Shown: positions 1 through 12,600 of the stretch, in pieces
Layout of the letters: every line of letters begins with the position of its first letter
How positions within the stretch are numbered: the stretch's first letter is position 1
Notes under the pieces: model-generated
The model's database searches: none
What the model saw: the letters and a program-made list of their open reading frames with translations, nothing else
What the model was told of the DNA's origin: nothing
Program-made: the position numbers and the translations under genes
From: Ostrinia nubilalis
Taxonomy: Eukaryota; Arthropoda; Insecta; Lepidoptera; Crambidae
Assembly (NCBI RefSeq): GCF_963855985.1
Contig: NC_087106.1
Location: forward strand, 2,215,001-2,279,000
DNA length: 64,000 nt
Direction: 5' to 3'

Positions 1-548
1 CTTAATTAAAGGACTGACTATCGAAACTTATTTTATGTCATAGTTTTATGTACCTACCTATAGGTACGTCAATAGTTTAAATTAGTTTAGTGTTGTTTTT
101 ATTACGAAAATATTTTAATTACTTTAAGAGTAGCTAGTATTTTAGGTTTGTCTTACCTGAATAGATACCTACCTGATTTCTGAAATTAAGTCTGATTTGT
201 CCAACATGTGTTTTATGATGGTCACCCTATTGCAACAATCATAGTCGAAATTTTATCAATTGAACGAGTCGCCAATTTGCCTTCGGCATTTCATAGAACA
301 GCGAGCGTTTGTAAACTGACGACGCCGTTTGTAAAATGCGGAATCATACAATTTGCCTGCGACATAAACACCATCTCGGTTACTTTCTCCTTCCCCCACT
401 CGTGTGTCGTCCATTACCCATACTTCGGTGTACGGGCTCGCGCTTCGGCAAATTTTAATAGTGTACTTGCGCCATCATAGTCTCCTTTTACGACATCCTA
501 GAAGACACTTTACTGAATGTTAATAAAAGTACTTACGTTTTGTTTCAG
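1..548 (+). other. upstream flank / probable 5' intron
   Basis: AT-rich ends surround a GC-richer block at about 225-475. The block contains short inverted copies of TTTGCC/GGCAAA words and may be an old repeat. No promoter or first exon can be supported here. Confidence 0.4.
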
Positions 549-663
549 AACCATGTTCCAGTATTTAGGAGTAGTGTGCCTTCTGGCCATCGTGGGAGTA
601 TCCTGCGGGATCCCAATTGGAAACGAGATCGTGGAAGACCAGCAGCTAGTCCTGGCTTTCGTG
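549..663 (+). CDS. acid phosphatase exon 1 (first coding exon)
   Basis: The acceptor TTTCAG ends at 548, four bases before the ATG at 553, so a 5' noncoding exon must lie upstream. No convincing partner donor or promoter was found in 1-548. The exon encodes the signal peptide and ends at a GTG codon before the donor GTAAGT at 664. An in-frame ATG at 517 lies in the inferred intron and is not used as the start. Confidence 0.9.
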
Positions 664-3600
664 GTAAGTCAAATGAGCAGGGCACATAGTACACAGAACT
701 GACGGCTGGTTCTGGAGCGGTGGACGTCCACCCGGAAGGCGGACCGACGACCTCATAAAGGTAGCAGGAAGGCGCTGTATGCAGGAAGGACGCTACCAAC
801 CGGTCATTATGGAAAACGTCGAGGGAGGTCTGTGTTCAGCTGTGGACGTCCTATGGCTGAAATGATGATGATGAACAAAGGTTTAAGAAACATAAGTAAA
901 GGTTCCTCCCACTCGGGGACAGACGACCTAGAGAAGGTCGCGGATGAGGGCAGCGCAAGACCGGTCGTTGAGGAAATCCTTGACACTTTTGTCAAGCTGT
1001 GGACATCGTTTGGTTATATTTATAACGAACGGAATACAATAGTGACTGAGTTTCTTGCGCTGCTTCTTCTCAGCACAGGCCCATTTTATGACCGAAGGAG
1101 TGGTAGGGTTAATACTGGTACGTGTAAAAGTGCTTTTTAAAGCCAACTTGCAAAAATAAAATGAGTTTATTTGTGTGGTATGGTAACGTATGATGGAGGA
1201 GAGAGTGGCGCAGCGCATCGTCTACTCTGAACTTGAGGAGTATAGGCGGAAACATGGCGGTCAACTGTTCAGGTACAAAGATGTACAGAAGCGGCACCAG
1301 AAAAGATGCAACATTGAGCCCTCTCAGTGGGAAGGTTTGGCAGCACAGCGTCCAGAATGGCGGGAGATTGTGAAGAGGCAGGTGCACGAGTTCGAGGAGC
1401 AGCGTACGACTGAACTTGACGCGAAGCGCGATGACTTGAAGGCCCGTCCGTCTGCCACCATTTAATATAACTATGTTGGCGGCGTGCTCAGATGCCCTCA
1501 TTGTGCGAGGGGGTTTGCCGCAAAAATAGGCTACGTAAGCCAACTTCGGGCACACCAGCGCCGCCAAGACAGCTAGGAGTCGGAGTGGTCGCCATGGCCG
1601 AAATCGGTCGGATGGATCATCATCATCATCATCACCATATGAGAGGAATTAAAAAAGCTTTTCTTGAGCGTAGACAGATAAATGAATAGCTAGAAGCAAA
1701 GTCAGGTCACAAGTGATCCTACCCTCTAATTGTTATTTTAACTGTTAATTGTCTAGTTCGATTTACATCCTAGTTAAGATGCAGTAAACAACTCATTAGT
1801 TCAAGTTTATCGTCGATAAAACGATGTTTTCATTAATCAGATGTCAATATCGTGAACCGAGATTAAATCTAGTTTCAAGTTCTTTATCATATTTTACTGA
1901 TACTTCATCAAAATAGGATTGTCAATATACCTAAACAAGCAATTTTTTGTGCTTTTCTTTTGTAGATAAAAATTACAACTTAGAAAAGGATTCTTTTAGC
2001 TATGAGCCTTTGAATTTGTAGGTTGATAAAGATTTATGGCTTCTACTATCGTGTGGGTTGTACTTAGCGACGTCAGACATTATAAGCCAAGCCAGACATT
2101 ATAAGACTGACTATAATTCAAGCAGTTCAATGAGAAATAGGTGGAAATATTACGAAGACAGTTTTTCAGTAGGCGTTCTTTCAGTCACCCGTGCCAAACA
2201 AAATTACATTTATAATTTGAAATGAACTTTCTGTCTATTAACTTTTCCAGACCCAATTTTTGTTCGGTTGTCTAGATATATCTAACTACAGGACTATTTC
2301 CGTGAACTGCTCCTGAATCGAATGTACCTACTACTACTATTTCTATTTATTTATATTAACCGGCAGACAGTGGTGACTGAGTTTGTTGCGGCGCTTCTTC
2401 TCAGCACTTGCCAAATGTTGGTCTCGAAGCGCTGGTAGGGTAAAAAGATTATGAGACATGTAGAGGCTCCTTAAGAGCATATGACGATTTGTAAGAACTA
2501 TTTATTAGTCTAAACAAATAAAGAAATTTTGACTTTGCGGCGCCGCACGTGTGCCCGCCACAGATATTTCTATGTAAGACGACGCAGCAACCGCTCTGGC
2601 ATCGCACCGCCGTCGCAACGCATCGTGTGATTTATCTTGAAGTCTTGAGGTGTCACGTCCGTTACACGAGGAACCCTGCCCACAATCAGTGCCATAGTCA
2701 TGCAAATGGCACCCAAACAAAGCTGCCAATGTTTACAGCATAATTGAGGTCAATTGTTCTGATGACCCTCTCTAAACTCATCTATTGTGTAATAGAGGAG
2801 CAGTGATAAGACTTGCGTCTTACGCTAGATTAGTTGATTTGAATTGCAAACAAAAGACGGTGAAACAATGTAGGGTGTTTGTCAACGATCGTAGTAATTA
2901 TTTGAACCTAAAATTTTGTACAGTCGCGGAATGAAAAGGTTCGTCACCTTAGTGTCGGTTTTCGCTTGCACTAGGTACTGTAAGAAGAGTCAAACCTGCC
3001 AACATGACAGTGCAAGAAACAGTGCTGCTAACATTTAAATAAATGTGACGTTTGCTAACGAATAAGGTTTTATCCCATGAGTGCAATGCAGCAATGTTAC
3101 AAAATGTAGTTTTTTTTATTTAATAGAAATAATAATGGCAGGTTGAACCAACAAGAAGGTTTTAGTTTATCAATCATAATAATCTTCTTGACAAGATAAA
3201 TCGTCAAACAACTTTAATCTGAATAATTTTGAACTTTACTGACGAACAGTTAAAGATTTATTTTCTTTAACTCGAGATTATTCTGTAACATAGTTTCAAA
3301 AGGTAATAATATGTGCTCGCGATTCGTAAAGGAATCAATTTGAAAACTGACGAACCTTTTCATTCCGTGACTGTACTTTTCAATTACTAATATGTAATAG
3401 TTTGTTGTTCTGAATAAACTCATTACCTCCTAAATACCTAAAATATCTTTATGGAATTGAATTTATTGAATTTTATTGATTCATCATCATCATTTCAGCC
3501 ATAGGACGTCCACTGCTGACCATAGGCCTCCTCAATGATTTCCACGAAGGCCGGTTGGTACCGGCCTGCATCTAGCGCCTTCCTGCTACCATTATGAGGC

Positions 3601-6600
3601 CGTCAATAAATAGATTGACAAAAATTCTGTAGTCTTGGTATTCAATTAACTAATTGTCTTTTTGTTCCAGGTAAACAGGCACGGAGAAAGGACTCCTGAT
3701 GCTGACGAGCTCTCTCTGTCAAATGAACAGGAGAAACTCAAGAACCTGACCGCTATAGAAGGGCTGGAAGGGCTGACCAATGTAAGTTGAACCCGCCAAG
3801 TGAAGGTCAGGCTCGTAGAGAAAGGTTCCGCACCATTGTAGAATCGACACCACGTCAAATATAAAAAAAAAGATTGCAAAATCCCCACCATTACTAGGGC
3901 ATAAGATGCCGCCGTGTTCAGGTCGACATGCCGTCGCCAGTACATTACGAAACACCAGGCAGGCATTAAAAACATTTGATTCATACAATATCTATGTACT
4001 TACGTAAATCGAACAAATAAAAAACACATAACGTTCCCATTATTTTGTACACAAAAGAAACCAATCCCCCGCAAGTATATTATAAATGTCTACAGGAAGA
4101 CAAAAATAATTGATGTTTGTTATGTATTATGGACTAATAAAATTACATAAAACAACAGTTCAAACGTATTCCGTTTAATCCTCTTCAGACAAGAGAATAG
4201 TGGTTTTTGTTAGCCGAAACTGGTTTTAATTATTAGTAATCGCTAACTATGAAGTATTTATCTTGTTACACACTTAATTACACATCATAGGGGAATACCC
4301 TTCCTCGAGTTATTAATTAAAATCATATTAAGATAAGTAAAAAATGTGTTTACACTTAAGTTTAACAAAAAACGTAATTGTTTCATGAAACGCGAAACTT
4401 CACCTACTAATAGTCAGGCAAAGTATAAAAGTAACCAAGTTCTCTGCCATATTTTATCAGAATAAAGAAAATTAAGGCTACACTTTTTATGCAAACATAA
4501 TATACAAATAATGCAGCAGATCTTAGTTTTTTTTTTCAGTTTTATTGAAACTTCTCTCAAAACTCCATTCAAGTTGTGTTTTAATTTTAATTGGAATAAA
4601 ATCGATGGCTCCTACGTATAAGGGCGAAACTGCCGCTTACGCCTTTTTCCAATTATTTAAGCAATGATTTCACTTTGCTCTAATCTATAACATCAGTAAG
4701 AAAAAAAATTTTTTTTCCATTAGATACAAAATAAAATTTTAGGCAAATAGGCGTATGTGCAAAACTACGCCACGTATAAAGCCCAATCATACGATTCGTC
4801 AATCTATACGAGTAGTTGCTTACATAAACATATATTTTTTATAATCCAAATCTTAAATAAAGCCATGAAAATATTTAGCAAATTGTTTTATTTATAAATT
4901 ATGACACATTATATAGTTATTTAATTTTTAGCGTTAAGAGTCGCATCTCAAACTAATTTGAAAATTATAAATAACTTGAAAAAATCGAACTGTCTAAGGC
5001 ATCGTGGGTTCAATTCCCGCCTTAGGCAATTCGATTTTTTCAAGTTATTTATATTTTTTAAAAATATGACACATTATGTTAAAAGACCTAACTAAATCTC
5101 GAGCACAGTATATGGGCGTATTTGCGTTAAAACGTAGAACGGTACATTAAACGACTTTTTCTAACTGATTTATTATTGATATAGCACATGATAACAATTA
5201 AAATAATTACATGCATAAATAAAGAGAGTAATCGCTTAAAATATTATATTTACGTTGTCATTTAAGTCTCTTTACGTTGAACAATATACATGAAATTATA
5301 GAAATATGCCGACGTAAAAGGGCAATGCGTAAAATCTCAAAATATATAAGAAAAATATAAAAATTGATAACAGCAGTAGCAAAAGCATTACATGTTAAGG
5401 CTAAATGTGAAATTTCATTAAATTCGTTTTAGTAGGTCAGAAGATATGACCCAAAAATATGGTTCTGGCCACTAAAATGGCTCTCCTGTAAAATTTACTT
5501 TTTTCACTTACGCCAGTATACGTAGGAGCCATCGAAATTGAAAAACTGTTTTGTGTATGAAATGAAATTAATGTCTCTTACCAGTTTTGTTATCTACGTG
5601 TGTAGTAGCACCCAGTTCATAAGAAACTTTTTATTGCAGTGACTTTTAAATAAGTTTAACAAGCACCAAAAATTTATTTCAGTATAAGTTAATTTCTAAG
5701 TTAATAATTAAATTAACACAAAATGTAAATGGAAGAATATTCCTGTAAATAAGTGTTCTTATAAAAAAAACAGGAAAGAAACCCGGAAACAGACCGGTTC
5801 TGTTGTTCCCGTTTCCTGTGTGTAGCAAGTAGGTAAAGAAAACAGGAAAATATGGTATTTTCCTGCAAACCATCATTATGCAGCACGACCAAGTAGCTTA
5901 GAATGTAATATCGGCGCCGTAATTGTATTGTATTAAATTTTGAGCTACCTTCTTAAAATTACTTAGAAAACAAGCAGATTTTTTCTATGTTTTTCTCCGG
6001 GTTCCTGGCATTTTAATATCGACTGTACTTTAGCTAGACTCTAATATAGCTGATCTCACTCCAGGCTTATATTATTAAAAAATAAAATGTGTAAGTCAAT
6101 CTATGCGTTCAGTCCGTTTTCTCGAAAATGGTATTATGATTTTTGGTGCGTTTGTGTTAGACATCGAAGATTTTGGGATAAAACTCATACTTTACTTCCT
6201 ACACTTTTATTCTGTACTTTTAGTAATAAACAATGAAGTAGGTCTACCAATAAAAAATGTAGGTGTACTCCTTCCAGCGCTTCTTCTCAGCACTTGCCAA
6301 ATGTTTGTCTCAAACGAAGCTTGGAGAACCTTTTAATTTTCTGTATAATTTTGCCTTTTTGTTCTTTTTCATTTAATTGGACTTTCACACCATCTAACTT
6401 TCTTTTAAAGTCAGTCTTTTGTTTTTACTGTTCTTTTTTTAAACTTTTAACTTTGTTCTTTCTTAGGTCGGTAAAAGGAGAGCGTACCAAATCGGCAAGT
6501 TCCTTCGACAGAGGTACGGGTCCCAGGGTCAGGATATCATCTCCAGCTTGTACCTGCAGGATCAGATCGCCATCAGAAGCACTGACAAGGAGAGGACCAA

Positions 6601-9600
6601 AATGACTATACAGGTATGTGTTGCATTATACACTCAACATCAAATAAACCGCACCTTCCGCGACGCGAACTTTAAAGAGTATCTTCTGACACAATCGTGG
6701 TACCCCAACAATATTGGTGTTATTTGAAAGCCCAATAAATATCCTTAAAGAAAAATACATTTCATTTCTAAATAAATGATTAACATATACCATAAATGTG
6801 ACTTGATAATAGACCTCACTTTGGGCTCACCTCTGGGATCAATTAGACCAATTTTTATGGTTATAAAACCAAATAAAGATCTCACGTGTCCTCTTTAACA
6901 GATGGATAGCGATTAAGCCCAACTTAACAGTTTTAAAGTCATAAAAAATGGCTATAGCGTAACTACCTATTTTTTGAAGATGTGACTCTGGATCCTTGTA
7001 AAGACACATTTTTGGGGTAAAAACCTTTCCTTTAATGAAATGAAGTTTAGAACTTGGCTTTTAAATGGTACCAATGTTGGTGGGAAGTGGGGATGCATAC
7101 GTTTGATAAGTGCTTGTCGCGGGAGGTGCGATTTATTTGATGCCGAGTGTATGTATAGTGCGTAAATTAGTCAGTGCCTGAAGTACGGGAGCGGCATGGG
7201 AGGGGTAACATTGAAATTATAACGTGACAGGGCATACAAATCGGTTACGGATATAGGAATAATATTATACCGGTTTCGGTTACGGTTACGGATATTTTTT
7301 TTATTTCGGATATCCGAAAGTTTCGGTTACGGTTACGTTACGGATATCTGTGCTTTAGAATGCAATTTGCAATAGTTGTCCAACACGGTTCATTCATGGT
7401 CGCACACTTTATATCGAATAAAAAGTAATAAAAAAATAAGAATTGATACTATATGGCATTATAAAGGTAAATCAGGCTGAAGCCTATAATGATATACAAA
7501 AAACAATTTAAACTGCCTACATCCGAAACTATCCGAAACTTTTGAATCGGTTACGGTGACGGTTTCGGATATTTTTTTATTTCAGATATCCGAAAGTTTC
7601 GGTTACGGTTACGGATATCCATAACATCCCTGATCTGAAGTCTAGGTGACGTTTGACCGTCACAAAATCACCCTCCTGTGCCGCCATACCTCAGGTACTT
7701 ACTAAGTTAAGTGCTAGACATATAGAATAGAAGATTTAAAACGGACTAGACACTATCAGTTGACAATAATGACATATTACTGTAATGAGGGCTATCGTTT
7801 TTTTACCTAACAGTTGGCACCCCTGGCGATTGACAGGACCTTACTCTACAGTGGCGCTATCTTGATGAGTGCAAATGCGATAGTCCTCCTACCACTTTCG
7901 CGCTCACCAGCTGGCGCCACTGTCTTCGCTACTAGCAAGTGACAGGACCTTACTCTACAGTGGCGCTATCTTGATGAGTGCAAATGCGATAGTCCTCCTA
8001 CCACTTTCGCACTCACCAGCTGGCGCCACTGTCTTCGCTACTAGCAAGTGACAGGACCTTACTCTACAGTGGCGCTATCTTGATGAGTGCAAATGCGATA
8101 GTCCTCCTACCACTTTCGCGCTCACCAGCTGGCGCCACTGTCTTCGCTACTAGCAAGTGACAGGACCTTACTCTACAGTGGCGCCAACTGGTGAGCGCTA
8201 AAATGATAGCCCTCATTCCTTCCTCTAGTAGTGACATTTTAAATCTCGTGTAAAAAGCGTTACATTCCATAATGTAGACAGTCGATAGCACTTCAGGCTT
8301 TATATTTTTGGTTGCAAAATAGCTTGTATTACAACGAGATAAGACGCCTCTGTCTAGGTTAGGCTGGGTTGCACCATCTTACTTTAAATTTGACAAACGT
8401 AAACTCCATACAAAAAACACCGGTTATAGTTACGGTTAAAGTTAGGTGGTGCAACTCAGCCTTAATGTGCTACAACAGAAGAGAGTAAACATTTTATGAG
8501 AGCTTTCGAACACTGTAGAACTATCTGTCAGATAGGAGATATCCAACACGAGCAGTCAGCAACCTTATTAATTAATCTGAAATTGCTTCAAGAACCCATA
8601 AAAGTGTAAGAACGTACATTTCAGAGAATTCACACCACGCAGAAATAACTATAATAGAAATAATAATAACTTATAAGTATTTTATATAAATACTTGTACA
8701 ATTTCTTCGGCATTCTAAAAATAGACAGCTATTAGGTTTTACTCGTGCTCTTAGATTATTTATTTCCTTTAAACACACATTACTAAAATAATTTCTGACG
8801 AGTCCTAACCAAATAGTACTAAAGGTTACGTAAAGACAAGCTTAAAACATATTAAAATACCATCCGAATGAGGGTTTGCGCGATTGAAAAATCCGCCAGA
8901 TGGCAATACGTAGACGCGAGGTCCAAATGCTGCGTGATTGGTGGATTTTGACATATCTGTCAATGTCATGTCAAAAATAACCAATCATGCAGCATTTGGA
9001 CCTCGTGTCTACGTATTGCCATCTGGCGGATTTTTCAATCGCGAAAACCCTCATTAACCGATTGAGTCCCAGACGGCATTAATTAATGTCATAACAATTG
9101 ATTATCTTTGTGTCTAGATTCGCGGAGCTTGAAGGATTAAGAACCTCCTTTTGCTGAAGTCGGTTAAAATGTACTAAATAACCTTTTACTGTACTGGTTG
9201 GCAAATTCTGATAAGTCTACGTCTACTAAAGATTATTTCTTTAGTTTTATGATAATTTAAGTTCGTTTACATTTCACATTCAAACTGAATAATAAATACG
9301 CTGATAACGTGTTAAAAACCTTTGCATTATTATAATAAAAATAATTACACAGTAATATACTGTATCGGTAACCGCCCCTCATTTAATACAATTAAGTTGA
9401 TGGACAAATACGAAATACAGTCTATAAGTACAAAACAACGTGCAACGTTTCACAAATGATACTTGTTTAAGTGAAGCAGAAAACCGAACGCACAGCGTTG
9501 AATAGAGCTCTGTGATTGGTTCGTGTGTCACCCTGTGCGTCCACGCGCACAGTGAGACCTCATAGTAAGGTGGCGATGCCACCTGATGTATATTTTGAAA

Positions 9601-12600
9601 GAGAACTACCTTATATTTCTCCCCACATTTTCTGAACTGGTTTAGTTAAAAAGTATTTTGCTCTTTCTAAAAATGTTTTTTATCCAAACAGGTGGCTATG
9701 GCAGCTCTCTACCCCCCAGAAACAGAGCAGCAGTGGGACGAAGGTGTGGGCAAAATTTGGCAACCAGTACCCTACTTTGCTGTACCATTGAGCGAAGACT
9801 ATGTAAGTATCAAATATTAAGGACGTAGCACACTTATCAACCTGGAAAGGGATTGTTCCGTTGCAATTCGAGACAGTCAGTATACTTTGTATGAAACCTC
9901 ATACTGCAACGCACACTTATCCGGACCGTAACGTAAACGCCTCGCCTCACGGTTGACAGCGCGCGAAAGGAGATGACAGCTCGCGAAGTTCAATACGGTG
10001 GATCCCTTTCCGAGTTGATAAGTCTATCTCAGAATTGGGAGCACTCAGTTTTGTCATTTTCAGGCTACTTTAATTGTAAAATAGCACCTAAAAATTACAG
10101 TATCTTTTTAGGATCCACAGTAAAGTTTGATAGTAATTTATAAAACCCTACTAATATTATAATTGCGAAAGTTTGGATGTCTGGATGTCTGGATGGATGT
10201 TTGTTACTCTTTACCGCAAAAACTACTGAACGGATTTTGATGAAACCTTACAGTATTATTCTTTATAACCCAGAATAACAATAGGCTTTAATTTATGACG
10301 ATCAATGACAAACTAAATTTCACGCGGGTGAAGCCGCGGGTAAAAGCTAGTAAATATATATTTTTAATCCTCACGCCACGTGGCGTATTAATAAATCGTT
10401 AATTATAATTAAATGCCTCATTAAAATGATAAATCAACATAAACAACTCTGAGATGAGCTAATGAACAAATAAATAAATATCATTAAATGATAATCACGC
10501 TTACGCAACCGTCTTGAACTTATATCGATATTTGCGTGTTATATAAATATAATGATCTATAATCGAGTTCAAAATACAATAATCATGTTATTTGACATAA
10601 GGTTACGTGAACTATAATGTTGTGTAAATATTGTAACATCGAATAATTTATTGAAACACAAAAATATTGTTCATTTTGGTAACTTAACTATCTGAATATT
10701 TATAAATAAATATAATATGTTTTCATAACATTATATTTAATTTACGTTTCAAAAGTTATTGAACTGGCCGACGACTTGATAAAAGTTTTAAAAGCTTTCT
10801 GTATGCAGGGAGCTTCCTGGTTAATGAATATTAAAGTTTCTTTATGAAATCATAATTACAAATCCATATTTAATACTGTTTACAGTTCTTTATTTCTTCT
10901 GAATTTTTTACAGCTTTAAACTCTTAATTCTTCTCAACGCTTTATTTTAACTCTAGGTATTTTGGGAAAGCTCTTTCTTAGCGAATATGTGTTGATAGAT
11001 AAGTAAACATTGATTGATCTTACTCTTCCTTTATCGTGTACGTTGAACAAATGGGGTGTAAGACGACAGCCGTGGTGTCAGACATTATGGCATGGCTCAA
11101 ACGGATCAAAATAATATTATTACCTACTTCAATTGACTGGGAGTGGAGGCCTGTGCTCTAAGACATAGGCAATCTTTGCCTACATTATACACCTGTCTCC
11201 CACAATAGTTGTAATTCAATAGTTATTCAATCTTTCTCCAGCTCCGCTACTACTCAAACTGCGCACGCTTCTCCAACCTGATGAAGGCAGCCAAGCAGGA
11301 GTCCGTCTTCGAAGAGTTCAGGCAGTTCGACGACCTCATCCCGAAGCTGAAGGCTCTCACTGGGAAAAACTTCACAGAAAACCCTTTGTTGTTCGAGACA
11401 CTCTTCGACTTGCTGAGGAGTCAGGTAATGGTCGTTACAGAAAGTCTCTTTGAGATATTTTCCATAATTTAATGCCTTGACGTACCGTCCACCTGACGAA
11501 AATTTCACCCATAAGGTAGACGAACGACCTCATAAAGGTAGCAGGAAGGCGCTGGATGCAGGCCGCCATGGCGATGTGGAAATCATTGGGGGAGGCCTGT
11601 GTTCAGCAGTGGACGTCCTGTGACTCAAATGATAATGTTGATAATGAATTCAAAACAAAAACACGGAATCTGCTTGAGATACTTATCGCGTTCCTTTGTC
11701 AATAAATAGTTTAGTTAGGCAGTCTTGTTCTTCCGTATAAAGTGGTAATAACTTTTTCACACAGATTTTTGATAACAGTACTGATCATGTTACAGGTCGG
11801 TCTGGGTCTAGACATTCCTGAATGGGCCAAGCCTCTCCTGCCCAGGCTAGGAGAAGCAGCCAGGCTAGCTTACAGGCTGTACTTCAGAACCGATGAGATG
11901 AAAAAGATTGGCGGAGGTATGTTTCACGACTGTTACTTTGGTTCTTAAAATTCTTAAGTGGAAACGAGAAGTTCTATAATCTGTAACCTATTATTTGGTA
12001 CCATTTGAAAGAGCTCGTGAAGCACTTTCAGAATCAGTAACTTAGTATTTTTCGATATCTTGTATAGTTTAGAAATAATCGAGTGAGATCACTTTCGTTT
12101 CCACCCTGTATAATCTGGGTGGCTATGGAATGTATCTTGGTATCTAGGTGACCTGGAGATATCCAGGTCACCTAGATACCAAGATACATTGCATAGCAGC
12201 TGTAATAGACATTTAGGTACATACATTTACCTATTTTGGTGATAAATAGGCATTTTGTATTAGTTTTTGTATAACGCCTGAACAAAAACAAAGGGTAATA
12301 TTTTGATGTTATACATAGATTTCGAATATAAAAAATATATAATTTAACTAATTAAGACATGACAAAAAAACTGAGGTATGTCTCGTTTCTGTCGGGCCTG
12401 GGTCACAGATGACCGTTCTTCTTTCATCAAAAGGTTTAGGCGTGAAAGCGAGACAAACAGACACAACACATAACACTTAACACAGAAAGAGTTACTTTAG
12501 CATTTATTATACATATAAGTTTAAATAGTATAGATATAGGAGGGTCGTGTTCCTACAGTGGAGACAATACAACACACCTGATGATGAATGATGCTGACAT

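Larger units (their letters stand above)
4603..5534. mobile_element. TIR element in intron 2, interrupted by a hairpin-tRNA element
   Basis: The ends CGATGGCTCCTACGTATA and TATACGTAGGAGCCATCG are perfect inverted copies of 18 bp. Both flanks are AAAT, a possible 4-bp target duplication. The interior is AT-rich and noncoding. The element at 4913-5064 sits inside. Confidence 0.75.

Noticed and set aside
517..552. Upstream in-frame ATG extending exon 1 by 12 codons
   Set aside because: It lies before a TTTCAG acceptor and would place polar residues ahead of a good signal peptide; the ATG at 553 fits better.
1617..1637. Run of seven histidine codons
   Set aside because: It is a CAT/ATC microsatellite at the end of a retrotransposon fragment, not a metal-binding protein.
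11254..11508. Minus-strand ORF over exon 5
   Set aside because: Antisense shadow of a well supported exon; no protein features.
12129..12190. Hairpin as a microRNA precursor
   Set aside because: The stem is fully paired with a four-base loop, unlike normal precursors; no evidence of a mature product.
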